Below, piece after piece: positions 24,816-36,296 of a DNA stretch of 64,000 nt (its first letter is position 1; every line of letters begins with the position of its first letter). The notes below the pieces were generated by a model. The model was not told where the DNA came from. It searched no databases and saw nothing but the letters and a program-made list of their open reading frames with translations. The position numbers and the translations under genes are program-made. The stretch comes from Centroberyx gerrardi (taxonomy: Eukaryota > Chordata > Actinopteri > Beryciformes > Berycidae), in assembly GCF_048128805.1 (NCBI RefSeq), contig NC_136005.1, forward strand, positions 10,276,475 through 10,340,474, read 5' to 3'.

Positions 24816-27800
24816 TCAGCTTTCTATGGCAGGTGGTTCTGTCTCTGCAGAGATGCCGTGGTCTGCTTCGTCGTACGTGTGCGTCTGTTGTTCAGCAGGG
24901 CTGTCGGGGCTGGGTCTATTGGAGAAAGAGAAAGCACACAGTCACAACTACTGCTGCGTCTACTGTGCCACACATGTATTGAATGGGGCAGATTGCCATT
25001 TGAGTATTGAGTGAATATGTAGAATACGGGGCACAGTAGTTCTGCTCGAGCCTAAATATGGCCCTTTGCCAACGAAGATTCCCTTTTAACTGACAGGTGG
25101 GTGTTTTTCAGTTCCCACATGAGAGAGCCGCTTTCAAATCCCATCAGTTACACATACAGTGACAACCGAATGTAGAGCGGGTAAACAAAGACGTTCTGCT
25201 TCGAAGGGGATGTTTACCTGTTTGGGCTTGAAGCCATGTGCTCGTCATTCTCCTCCTGGGCAGGGGAATTTGGCTTCTCCTCTACCTCCATATCCTCTTT
25301 TTTCTCTTCCGATTCCCCGTTCACAGGAGTGGAGTCTAGAAAAAGAAAATCCATATTGGTATACTGCAGATAATCATTTCATTTTCATCAAATGTATTAT
25401 ACTGACTGATGGGCAGGGCAGGGCACAGTAAACATATCTAGCCTTTACCTGTGTTTTGTGTATCCTTTCCATTATCTTGTGGTTCCTTCTCCTCTGTTTT
25501 AGGTTTAGCGACCACCTCTCCCTTGCCCACAAAGCGGAGTTTTAACTTGTTGTAGACATCACTAGCCTTTTCCATGACTGCATTGCTGGCTTTATACCGC
25601 CGAATCTAGACAGGGGAAAAGTTAAGAATGGAGAAGATAATTTAAAAGGAGAACAAAAGTATAAGTAATAAACAAAAGTACAGTTAATGCACCAGACCTA
25701 GGCCATTACTTTAAGTCAAATATCATGCCACGTGTAGAAGAAAATGCACCTTTTTTAGTGTGGCAATAACATCAGCGTTCTTATGCAGGATTTGGCTGGT
25801 GACAGGCACAGCCTCGAGCTCTGCTAGGGCCTGTAGACACCGCTCTATGTCCTAGGAAACACACAATTCTCAGTCAAAAAAGGACGTGCAGAGATGCTTG
25901 CATAAAGACAGTGGAAGAAGTGAAACTTTTTTTCTCGTAAATAAAAGGACGATGTCATTGTTATGTCAGAGATGTCACTTACTGGGTTGTCGACTTTGAG
26001 TGCAAACTTGATATCTGTGTGGAGTTTCTGTAGCTTTTCCTCTGGTGATGGCTCTGCACATGGACACACCAAATAACGGTCACTATTCAATACATATTTA
26101 CTTCCCCTCTCATTAAAACAAGATTGAACATCATTGACCTCTGCTTTCAGTGAATCTGTCTACTTGTTGCATTGTTTCATACTATGCAAATTAATTTCCA
26201 CCAGGCTATGATCACTTGACTGTTTCAACTGACAGTGTTCAGTGTTTGTGAGAACCGGGTGTGACTGTATGAGGAGACTGACCCTTTTTCTTCTCCACTT
26301 TCTTCTCTGGAGGCCTCTCTGGTTTGCGTCTGGGTTTTTCAGGCTTTGACCTGAGGAAGAGGGAGCTCAGTGATCTGTGTACATTCATTTTTTATGAGGT
26401 TAACCTAATGAGGTTCATATACTGTAGTCTTTGGTTCCCCATGGTGCGCTCACCTGGCCCTGGACTTCTCCTCTGACCGCTGGGCTTTCTTCTCCTTTAG
26501 CTCTTTCTCCTTTCGGTCTTTTCCTTCCTTCTCTTTCTTCCCTCTCGCCTTCTTCTGGTTGTCTGACCGCTTGGCAGATTTTTTCACCTTTGCGAAGGGA
26601 AAAGCAAAATAGAATCACACAGTTTGTAGTTAAGCCACTGCACTCTGACTAGTCGGTGCATAATCTTTCCACAGAACATCAATTCAAAAGGAATGGGATT
26701 GCGTTTCTTGCTTTCTGCACATCATCAGTGTCTACAGACAAGAGATCTGCTTCTGACTTGAAAAAGGATACCTGTAGATGGCAGGGAATTCATTTAGCTA
26801 AATTAGATCATTCTCACATCTAACAGGTTTGTATTTAGGACATCATACAGGCAATGTTTCTATTCTTACACATCTTCAAAGAACACCAAATATCAATATA
26901 TAGCCTACAACCTAGTGGTTGAAGCAGACTTGTTATTAAGACTAAGGTGGCAAAGTTTCAGATGAGTAGCTGCTCAAAAAACAGTCAATAAATCACTGCC
27001 AATAGACAAATGGACACCCGAATATGGACCAAAACAGTCATCATAGCAAGTGACTGCTGATGAAGCTCAGAGGGACGAAAATGAATACAAAAATCGTAAT
27101 ATGTTCTCTCTGTCATGTGCAATCCTGTTCCTTTGAATAAAGCAAAATGTAAAGTATATTTATGATGGTTAAAAACAGAAGCATTATCCATGCTCCCCCA
27201 TACATTGTGTTTCTCCAGCTAGTGACTGTACCTCAGTTGGGGCTGGAGAATCAGAGTCGGAGGGCGCAGGGATCGGGGGCGGAGGGGGCTTCTTGGACTT
27301 CTTCAGCGGGTGATCGTCTACGCCTTCATCTGAGCTACTGCTACTGTCACTGTCACTCTCTTTTTTACCCTTCTCTTTCTCCTTTTTCTTCTTCTCCTCC
27401 TCCTCCTTCTCTCTCTCACGTAGCCGGCGGAGCTCCTCCGCCTCCTCCCTTTTCCGACGCTCCTCTAGTTCTCGCCGGCGCTCCTCGTCTCGTTTCTTCC
27501 ATTCGCTGATGCGGTCGGGCTCACTGTCACTGTGGAAAACAGGGCCGCCATTATGCTGCCATTCACAGCAGACTGATTTGTACACCGGGCATTCATAATA
27601 TATCAACAGTGGGGCACGAGCAGAAAAGAACAGAAGACTTAGAGCAGGCTGACCTGTCGCTGTCGGAGGATGATGAAGGTGCTCGTTTTGCCGGGGCAGG
27701 TTTGGGTTTCCGTCCCCGGGGCTTTGGTGGGGGTTTCTCTGTGGATGGGAAAGGACAGGCACAGGGCAGAGAAAGCAGGGCACTGCTGGAGTTACTGAAG

Positions 27801-30800
27801 CAAAAAGCAGGGCATACAACTATTCCTCCATTAACAAACTACACCTCTAGGATTCCGGATATAGCTCCTTTTAATAAGAGTGAACCCTCACCTTTCTTGC
27901 GCCCCTGAGGGCCCTTCCGTGGCGGAGGGTCTGACTCTGAGTCAGACTTTGAGCCAGACTGGGATTCGGAGCCGGACAGGGCTGGCCGTGGCTTCTCGTC
28001 CTCTGACTCGCTGTCCGCTGCTTTCTTCTCTGACTGAGACCCCGATTCTGAGTCAGAGTCAGACGAAGCCTTCTGCAGCACCCCAGAGAAAAGGAGGGGA
28101 AAGAAAGAGAAAACTGCCATTACAAAAAGTACCCAAACACTTTTACTGCACAACTGTGCAAAAGTCAACCCCCTTGGCACTGATTGACCCTAATGATTCA
28201 CCTTCTTCTTCCCTCTGCCTCCTGCTTTCTTTCCACCCCGTCCAACAGATTTCTTCTCTGGGGTGAAGTCCTATTGGGGAAAGCAACAAAAAAACAACAC
28301 AACAAAATGATATTAATTTGTGGGCTGTTTAGTTTCAAAACCTCCAACAATCATGCCAGGGTGTGTGTGTGTGTGTGTGTGTTGACCTGGTCACTGTTCT
28401 TGCCAGAGTCGGACTCTGAAGGGGAGGGTTCTGGTTCAGACGGGGATCCGCTCTCCTCGCCATCTCTGTCACTGGATGAGCCCCGGGCCTTTTTTGGAGG
28501 AGGGGGCCGCTAAAATGGGATTAGATTAAATTATACTTTATCGACTGCACCAACGTAGTTATTTTGCATGCAATCTGTTTAAAATGGGGTAAGATTCATT
28601 ATACAACAGGTTGTTTCAGCCAAGCAATCTGATTGGTCAAAGATGCATTCCAGCCATGCTGATAATTCCCATTAAGTACGGCTCGTCAAGCTTTTTTGGT
28701 TGCTATGCCAACTATTGTCATAACACGGGAGCTAGTTAGTGTTTTTTCTTGCTTTTTACTGTTTTTCATTCTTATGTATGTATACAACTTCTAAAAAAAC
28801 TTCTCGATCAATATAGATATGTTGGTACCCCTCCTCAAGCAATTATGGGTTATTATTACTATAATTATGGGTTCTTCAGTGCTGCTGACGGTACTCGGCT
28901 GTATCCCGTGTCTAGCGTCTTTGTACCCATAATTGTGCTAAAGAATTCCCTCTTGTGTATTACTGCTAAATTATACTTAAGACTTTTCTGTTCAACAAAG
29001 TATTCGGATGACACATAAAGCGATCTTAAGAGTTAATCTTTTAACAGCCAAATCACTGAAAAGGCTGTTAAGTTCTGTCAGGGGTTTAATTCCAACGACA
29101 CAGTCTGAAATGAAAAAGACTGCACAATCACCTTAGCAGGCGGCGGCTTCCGCTTCACTGCTCCTCCCCTTCCTCTGTCTTCACTTCCGGAATCAGAATC
29201 AACCTCGCTTGCTGAGTCCGCTTTCCGAGGCACCACAGCTTCTTCATCCTCCTCCTCCTCCTCGCTCCCTCCGCCGGCGTTATTGCCCTCGCTGTCAGAC
29301 GAGCTGGCTGGCTGCAAACGAATCAGGATAAGGAGAGATGAGTAGGAATTTTCTCATTAAAAACGTATTGACACTGAAATCTTAAAACAGTAGGTCCCTG
29401 GCGCATCTGTCACCGAGTATTGTAGTCGACAAAATGTGTCAAAAAAAACTCCCACACAGTGTCTCGCAATTGCAACATTTCAATAAGAAGAAATTCATAA
29501 GTTACAGTTATTTTGCTAATGAGTTAACAACAACAGACATGACTCAGACTACCACATCACCAGATTTCTAACAAATTATCAATCATAGAAATGAGGATCA
29601 TGAACAACAAAAGAGCAACAGGCAGGAGAAAAATCTGTGGATAATACAGTATGACACCTGAAGGGAGAGTAACTGCTAAATCGATATCAAAGGTATCTTT
29701 CAGATTCTGTTTCAGTTTACAATTATGTATGTTTCCCTAGGATTTCTGATTTAAAAAAGTGAACTTACTACAGGTGGGGCACTGTAGGAGGCATGTGGAT
29801 TGTTCTGGATCTCCCATAAGCCTTCGTTGAATCCCTTCCTCTTGTTGGGCTTCCCATAGCGCTCTCTATACTTCTCATAGGCAAAAAGGTCCTTTGGTGC
29901 AAGGAATGCACTGTGAAACACAGAGAGACAGAAAACATGGAAAAATTAACTATATTTACTATGAAAGCAACCAATGAAATGTTTTCCTAAATAACTTGGC
30001 TAATTAAGAAAGACAAGAGGCTTGTTTACATTTACCCTAATGAGGTTTTACACTGACTTAAGGAAGAGCTAGAGAACAGTAGACTGTGCCACCTAGTGAA
30101 TGTGTCAGTATAATGCATCTGCCATCTTGCCAAACAGATGGTGTGTGATGCAGGATCAAACACATAAACACATCCCTCAAAAACATACTGCATATTAAAC
30201 CTGACACAACTTACTATACCTTCATAAAGGAGCCTGACAAACAATGACATGGCAAGAAAATACATATCAACATCACAAAAGAGAATACCATGCTAACACA
30301 CAGATGAGTCAAGGTCTAAATTTACACATTAGCACAATTACAAATTAAAACGGTGAGCTTATGAAATTCCAGTTGGCTAAATTGATTAATGATTCAATTT
30401 CCCCTATTCAAATATAAGTATAGGTAATTGCCATCATCTAGGGTTAAACATTTCTCTGTAAACAATTAACTGTTCTATGTAAACTATTAAAGATGCAGTA
30501 CTGTACTCACGTTTCATGTGTCCCAAAGAAGAAAATTGGTATTTTATTGGGAGGTGGTTTCACTGCCCCATCAGCCACATCTTCAATCTGTGGACAGACA
30601 GACAGTCAGGAGAAAATCAAGAAGACAGACAAGAAGAAAATATCACTCCCAAGTTTTCTGAAGGCCTCATTAGTATGAGCTAGGACTCAGAAAACATGGT
30701 GTCATGTAGTTATTGAGTTATTTCTAGCATATACCATCATGTGATTTACAGTACATGGACATTACAGCCCAATAACACAACATGTATGGACATTTAACAG

Positions 30801-31230
30801 GGATTCAACCATTTTGGGGTGCACAATGAATTAGTATTTTGGATGAAAAAGAAGCCTTGGGTCTGGACAAAAATACGCACGCACGACCCAAACGTCATTT
30901 CCAAAGTAACAACGTTAGCTTCGCTGCTGTACGTTTATGCAGATTAGGCCAACAGCATCTCATGCAAATCATAATGGTTGTACAATTTGGGCCTATCGCA
31001 AAGTGCAGCCAGTTAACCCTGCACAAAATTAATGTTATGTAGCTGTGAGATGGGTATCCATGTCAGATACAGCCAAGGATACCCAGAGAAGCTTGTCCGG
31101 CGTCCCATGCAGAGGAGCCAGTCGCCCGCCCACCCCCTTCGCCCCTCCGGTTGCTTACCCTGGCTGGCCAGTGGGGGTACCCCTTCATTTTAGCGAAGAC
31201 CAAGTCTCCGGGCTGGAAGTTGTGTGGCAT
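24816..31230 (-). CDS. hdgfl2: HDGF-like protein 2, PWWP chromatin reader
   Basis: Nuclear chromatin-associated protein of the HDGF/LEDGF family. The PWWP domain reads H3K36 methylation, and the C-terminal integrase-binding-like domain recruits partners. 16 exons: 31159-31230, 30511-30587, 29769-29910, 29132-29311, 28387-28509, 28202-28270, 27892-28072, 27654-27738, 27232-27529, 26454-26587, 26283-26350, 25983-26053, 25750-25851, 25449-25605, 25218-25335, 24816-24915. They give 658 residues (human 671). Residues 1-93 are the PWWP domain, starting [20 protein letters not shown] with the PHWP form of the signature. Residues about 95-475 are acidic Ser/Lys-rich disordered sequence with a [18 protein letters not shown] helix. 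Residues about 478-555 are the IBD ([20 protein letters not shown]). The IBD and length separate it from HDGF and fit HDGFL2 better than PSIP1. The donor of exon 25750-25851 (GTGCAT) is weak. Confidence 0.95.
28361..28382. repeat. GT microsatellite
   Basis: (GT)11 in the hdgfl2 intron between exons 28202-28270 and 28387-28509, ending only 5 bases before the donor edge of the latter. Confidence 0.95.
28510..29131. other. hdgfl2 intron, nothing recognised
   Basis: AT-rich intron with a short direct repetition of TATTATTACTATAATTATGGG-like words near 28840-28870 and no identified element. Confidence 0.6.
29912..30510. other. hdgfl2 intron 2, nothing recognised
   Basis: AT-rich intron of about 600 bases. 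A CTCF-like CACTAGGTGGCAC (minus strand) lies near 30089-30101. No other structure seen. Confidence 0.55.
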
Positions 31231-31470
31231 TCTCCCGCTCCTCTCTGCAGCCTTTGTTTGTTTTTTTTAAGATTATTTAATTGCGTAGCTTTTCCTGTGT
31301 CTCTCTTCGTTTGCTGTTTTCAGGTCGACACGAAACCTGGAAACGATGAGGGTTAGCTAGCAAGCTAACAGTCCACTAACGTTACGTTACCGCGAGATGA
31401 GACAGCGGCGTGAACACAGCCGCAAACACAAGCCTCTTCCGGTAAGATATTGTTGTCCGACTTCAGAATA
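31231..31470 (-). promoter_or_regulatory. hdgfl2: hdgfl2 promoter and 5'UTR
   Basis: Sequence upstream of the hdgfl2 start codon. It becomes CpG-containing at 31380-31410 and carries GTTAGC and GCTAAC words plus CTAACGTTACGTTACCG at 31350-31395. No TATA box is evident. Confidence 0.45.
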
Positions 31471-31483
31471 AAAGACTTCGTAC

Positions 31484-31505
31484 TTTTTTTTTTTTTTTTT
31501 TTTTT
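31484..31505. repeat. poly-T tract
   Basis: Run of 22 T upstream of hdgfl2. Confidence 0.95.
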
Positions 31506-32159
31506 GATGAAAAAAAATTGTTTTATTTTGTCCAGGTGACATGCGTTATAGCAATTAAATGATAATTCAAACGTTTCTTTGACGTTAAATAAATTTGGTT
31601 CTTCTGTCACACAGAGCCCTTACGGAAAATAAGTATAGTAATCCAATAATACATTTTAGTCTAAGGATACTATACAAATATCACAGTTAAATTATAAACT
31701 AGATATAATATCCTATAGGAATGGTATAGGAATATTTACAGTGATACCATAGGAGAAAAAATATTCCAAACGATAATATCACTGCACAATAAGGTCCCTG
31801 TACGGTACCCTTTATTTAGAGTACCACAGACACAGTAGGAGACCATATGTAAGTGACTTTTTGTTGGGGAGTGACGGCGCAAACTGCAAGCTGTGTCTGC
31901 AACTGAATCAGTGAAAGGACAATTGGGAAATTACCAATAGATACCAATTGATATATATTTTGTTATTATAGGCTATGCATATGTATGTATGTAATGATAT
32001 GTATTATATCTACTAGATCTATCTGCGGGATATAGAGTGGGGTTACATTATGAAAGAGCTGATCATTCATATCCACACAATAGCTCACAGGATGCAGGAC
32101 TTCAAAGGACTTCAGATGTTCCCACAATAAATAAAACTGTATGTGCAGAGCCTTCACAC

Positions 32160-32650
32160 AGAGCTCACTACTGTGGAATGGGCTTCCTGGTCATGTGAGG
32201 GAGTCAGTCCCGTCTCGGTCTCAGCATTAGTGTAGACAAAAGACTAATTTGTTTAGTATGTGCTAGAAGTGACTACACTAAGTATCTAAGGCCAAAATAA
32301 ACTGTAGGGTATAGCAGCTACTTTCACACGTTTAATAAGTAGAAATATTTTCACAAAACAGACTTCATTGCTTTTCTCTGTGGCTTTTTACTAAATCGTC
32401 TGTATGTAGATACAAGTTATTTTGATTATGTATTTGTTTTTTTACTATTATTTTATTATCCATAATTACCAACTTTTTGTCGTTCCAATGTCATTTTATG
32501 AGTTGATTGTTGATTATTATCCTTACTTACCTATTTTATCTTTCTTTCTTTGCTAGACAAATTATGTTGGGTTTTTTTGTTTGTTTTATGTGAAGCGCAC
32601 AGAATTTTCCGTGTATGAATGTGTTATATTAATAAAGTTTGCCTTGCCTT
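32160..32650 (+). mobile_element. 5'-truncated LINE 3' end
   Basis: A broken plus-strand frame near 32170-32250 reads like the extreme C terminus of a fish LINE reverse transcriptase (a LWNGLPGHVRES-like string). This is followed by an AT-rich 3'UTR ending GTGAAGCGCACAGA, then TTATATTAATAAAG. The arrangement is typical of dead, 5'-truncated copies. Family not assigned. Confidence 0.45.
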
Positions 32651-32859
32651 CATTTTAACTTCTCAGCAATTAAACACCGTCAGGTCGACACACAGGAAGA
32701 CCCCAGGAAGACTAGTCTGTCGCTTGTGCGTCGACTAATGGGGGATCCACAATAAACAATAAACACCGTCACCTCTCTGATGACACAGCATGACTTAGAT
32801 AATTGAAACCAAATAATAGATAAATTGCCCAGGGGACTTGTGGACTTTTATTTTGAAGT

Positions 32860-33070
32860 TTACATGAGCTCCTGCCGCACAACGGAAATAGAGTCTTGCA
32901 GTGTTACGGAGAGCTTCATCGTGTCGGAGGAGGCCATGGATGAGGAGGCAGGCAGCTCAATATGAAGCTTCCGCTAGTTACAATTACCAGGGCGGAAGTC
33001 CCGCCTTTCCTCCTCCGCTATTGGCTTGGCCTGCGGTCAATCTGCCGTTCTAACCAATAATAATTCTCAT
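32860..33070. promoter_or_regulatory. unassigned promoter-like island between hdgfl2 and fam32a
   Basis: GC- and CpG-rich island in AT-rich surroundings. There are CCAAT boxes in both orientations: CCAATA on the minus strand near 33018-33023 and CCAATAAT on the plus strand near 33054-33061. A GGCGGGACTTCCGCC-like inverted motif sits at about 32992-33006. On the minus strand ATG at 32938 opens a 25-codon frame (MASSDTMKLSVTLQDSISVV...). Its final ATG TAA overlaps GTAAAC, a possible donor. It is over 3 kb from the fam32a 5' end and lies downstream of that gene, so it is not the fam32a promoter. Confidence 0.4.
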
Positions 33071-33525
33071 TGTGTAAACTACAAATTTGTTATCAGACGT
33101 GTGGTCATGTTTTGAGCCGTGTGATTGCTGCATGGATGCATGGATGTAGTTTGATGAAATGTGTGTATCAGGATGAAAAAAGGAATATACTCTATAGATT
33201 CTGACAAGTTCTATTATACATTGTTTTATCTAATTAGCCAATATCTATGCGATATTGGCTATGTTCTGTGGGCAAATTACATTTAGGATGTATGCAATGC
33301 GAGACAAAAGTTGCAAGACAAGTAAAAGGTATCCATTTAATCAAATCCATAATTACTGTACACACCAGGAATTAAACAAGAACACTGCCAATTAAACAAG
33401 AATTTTAACGGCCATCTACATTAAACTAGCAAACAACAAATGTACATTTCCAAAAATGTGGTACGGGAGTTTTTACAAAGTGGTGAACAAAAAATAAAAC
33501 AAAAGCGAACATCCACTGGTCCTTT

Positions 33526-36021
33526 TCATTTGGTCCAGCTGACCTTGGGAATATCATAATGCTCTGTCAGGGTGTCCAGGTGCCGATTGAAATCCTGCAG
33601 ACAAACAAAATGATCGAATACATACTGTTAGTCACTGGCATTTCTCTGCTGATGAAGCTGAAAGAACCCCAACCGCATATTAGATTGCACAGGGAGTTTT
33701 GCAACGCATGTGCATAAATGTTTCATATTAATAAACTAAAACATTTTGATGTACTTTGGTCATCCAGAAATTTCACTTGAATGAATGTCCTTAGTGTTTC
33801 ACAAGTTTGAATTGACAAGGCTGGACATGACTTACCTCAACTCTGTGTTTGTGTGTCTTTGATGCTTTGTTCAAAATCCTCTCCATTTGCTGTAGAGAAA
33901 CAGATAGAAAGAAAGAAAATGAAATGTTAGAGGGAAATCTTAAAAAAGAAACGATAACACTGTCAGTCTATGAACACAGGGATGCTGCTTAAGTGTATTC
34001 ACATTGATTTAAAATGATGTGGTGGGTAACCATGCAGACACCCTGCAAACACCCAACACCTTTTGGGCAACATCACCTGTCAGCAATCAATCACATGCTA
34101 ATGTTGACATAATGCCATTGAATTGCTGCAACACCAACTGTGATGCAGCTGGTAATCTGATAACAGATATTTAAAATGAAAAAGCACCAAGTTTTGGGGA
34201 GATTGGCCCGTTTGTCAACTTACTTGGTAAGTAATGAGAACGGAGACACCAAAATGACCCATGTGTCCACGGTTGATCATTTGCTCTAATGCGCTCCATT
34301 CTAGCGCTTTAGCATACAATATGTTGAGTGATAGTAGGCGATTAGCATTATCCAAAGTAAGAAGGCTGACCTTTTAGTAGTAAAAAGTTGTTAGTGGTTT
34401 CTATTGCATGGTCTGTAGACCCACCCATACATTAAAAAAAATGAAATATCATTAACTCAATATAGCTGATGGAAACAACTTTATTTTTGGAACCATTTAA
34501 GGTGAGCAACCACATATTAATCTCCTGTAACTGCACACAGTCTCCTATCTCCTATCAGCTTCATCTCCTCTGTAACCAGGGAAAACACTCCCCAGTATTC
34601 AAAACAGCACTGAAGCAAACAATCTATCGGGCACATATGGATGATTTTGGCATCTATGGTCTCATCACTTAGCGTAACAGGTAAGTTGGCCAGTGGAACA
34701 ATCTCTGAAAAACTTGGTGTATTTGTGTTTGTGAAGCCAATTCAGCATAAACAGCATTTATCATACACTTGGATAGTTTCCTAGCCAGTGGGTCCCTCAT
34801 TTTCCCCCAATTCTGTTTGTGCTTTTGATGTAAATAACTGCTTTTTCTGGGCTCTTCTTCTTCACTCTTACCATAACACTCCATTGTGCCTGTGACTATT
34901 CATAGTATTCCCATGATGTCACATGCATTTCCTATCAATATGGCGCTTTACAATACACACAGCTCATTGGCTGTGTTTGTCATTTGATTGTAATCACCTG
35001 TTAATTTATTACAATCACCTGTTATTTTCCTACCAAGATGGCCGTGTGGTGATTTAACAGAATACTATGAATAGGTGCAAAAATGATTTTCTCCACTCTT
35101 CTCTGTACTTGTTTAGGAACATGACACATCATTGCTGGATTGTGTTAAGGAATGCACCTCCACATTAGTATGGTGTTGTGGTTGATGGCAGTTTGAATAC
35201 ATGGTAGCTGAGGCCACGATACTGGAGCAGTTTCTGCTTTACATCCACCTGTAATATTATATTTAGCACTACTACAGACAATAAAGAGATTACCAATGCC
35301 TCAAAATGTTGACCAAGCACTATGGCTCTTAAATGCTGATAAAAAGCAACTTACCCTCTTCTCTTGCATCTTGTCAAAAGCCATCTGAGCGGGTGTTCTT
35401 TTATCAACGTATCCCTTATTGGTCTTCTCCTCCTCATCATTTTGGCTGGTCATGACTTGCTGCTCCAAACGATTCTTCCTCTCTTTATCCTTGTTTTTCT
35501 TTCTGGAACAAGACAATACAATACACAGTTATTGCTCAGTCGGTGGATTGCCAGGCCACCCATCCCCACACAGAGAGAGATTCACTAAATCGCAACAGTG
35601 TAAACAAAATAATAGTCGACTTGTTTCTCAGACCATCGTACCGAGATAATTACAAGCCATACCTTTCAGCATGCTGTCGTTTAGCGTTAACAGTTACCTT
35701 TAAGGCACGTTATCATCCAAAAGTCTACAAATGACACCTTCAATCCGTCGTACACGAGTTACAAGAATGACACATAGGCAAACCTGGCTGAATTTACACT
35801 GTGTTGTTCGATTAGCTAACAGGCTAACATTAGCTTAGCTGGATACACGGGCGCTTCTGTCAGTCGCGACTACCTGACGAAATGATTTGTATCGTTTAAA
35901 CACGTTATATTGTTATATAAAAGACTACCAAAAGCGACGAAACTTACTTTTTCCCGGCTGAAATTGATCCCAAACCTTTCAGTTTCAGGGAACTCTTCTG
36001 GGCCGCGGCGTACTCCGACAT
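33526..36021 (-). CDS. fam32a: FAM32A family nuclear protein
   Basis: Small basic nuclear protein. The human member is a component of late (C*/P) spliceosomes helping exon ligation, and was earlier described as a pro-apoptotic ovarian tumour-associated factor. Four exons: 35948-36021, 35355-35502, 33836-33889, 33526-33594. They give 114 residues (human 112). Start MSEYAAAQKSSLKLKGLGSI, then a Lys-rich NKDKERKNRLEQQ segment, a conserved central VDKRTPAQMAFDKMQEKR, and the C-terminal tail HYDIPKVSWTK followed by TGA. All junctions are in frame. A poly(A) variant ATTAAA lies on the minus strand at 33336-33341. The start codon is 275 bases from that of mrpl54 on the other strand. Confidence 0.97.
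34896..35074. mobile_element. short inverted-repeat element in fam32a intron
   Basis: CTATTCATAGTATTC at 34896-34910 is matched perfectly by its reverse complement at 35060-35074, enclosing 149 bases. The interior has near-repeated AATCACCTGTTA words (34993-35025). It looks like a miniature inverted-repeat transposon. No clear target duplication is seen, so the superfamily is unassigned. Confidence 0.5.
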
Positions 36022-36296
36022 TTTCGAGGTGTTGACGAATACTTTTCTTCTCTTTTGTTATTATGGTAACTGCAGATCGGTGCTGCCACCTGTCGGATGG
36101 ATCGGGCCGAGCAGCCAGGTTTGGACCAGGCTTCTGTTTCGGGCTGTAGTGCGTCTTCCCCGCCAGCGGGGGGCAGTGCAGATAATCATGAATTACTTTT
36201 ACAGAGACAACAACGCAGAGGAAATCGGAAGCAAAAGAACTATGAATGTCAAACCATCGCATGGCAGGCTGTTTTGTTGAGTAACCTAAAATAAAG
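36022..36296. promoter_or_regulatory. bidirectional promoter of fam32a and mrpl54
   Basis: The 275 bases separate two divergent start codons, so both transcripts must start here or just inside. There is no TATA box. A CTCF-like CCAGCGGGGGGCAG lies at about 36163-36176 and a CCACCTGTC E-box-like word near 36088. Divergent housekeeping promoters of this size are common in fish. Confidence 0.7.

Noticed and set aside
26726-26771. Extra hdgfl2 exon (frame [17 protein letters not shown] on the minus strand)
   Set aside because: The acceptor is fair but the only donor is a weak GTGCAG. The flanking exons already join in frame, and no family match is recognised. It could still be a rare cassette exon.
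27184-27819. A 211-residue minus-strand open frame as a single gene
   Set aside because: It is hdgfl2 exon 27232-27529 plus read-through of its flanking introns. Splice sites and frame place the exon inside hdgfl2.
31045-31356. 103-residue plus-strand frame
   Set aside because: It is antisense to hdgfl2 exon 1 and its promoter, Pro/Leu-rich, with no domain.
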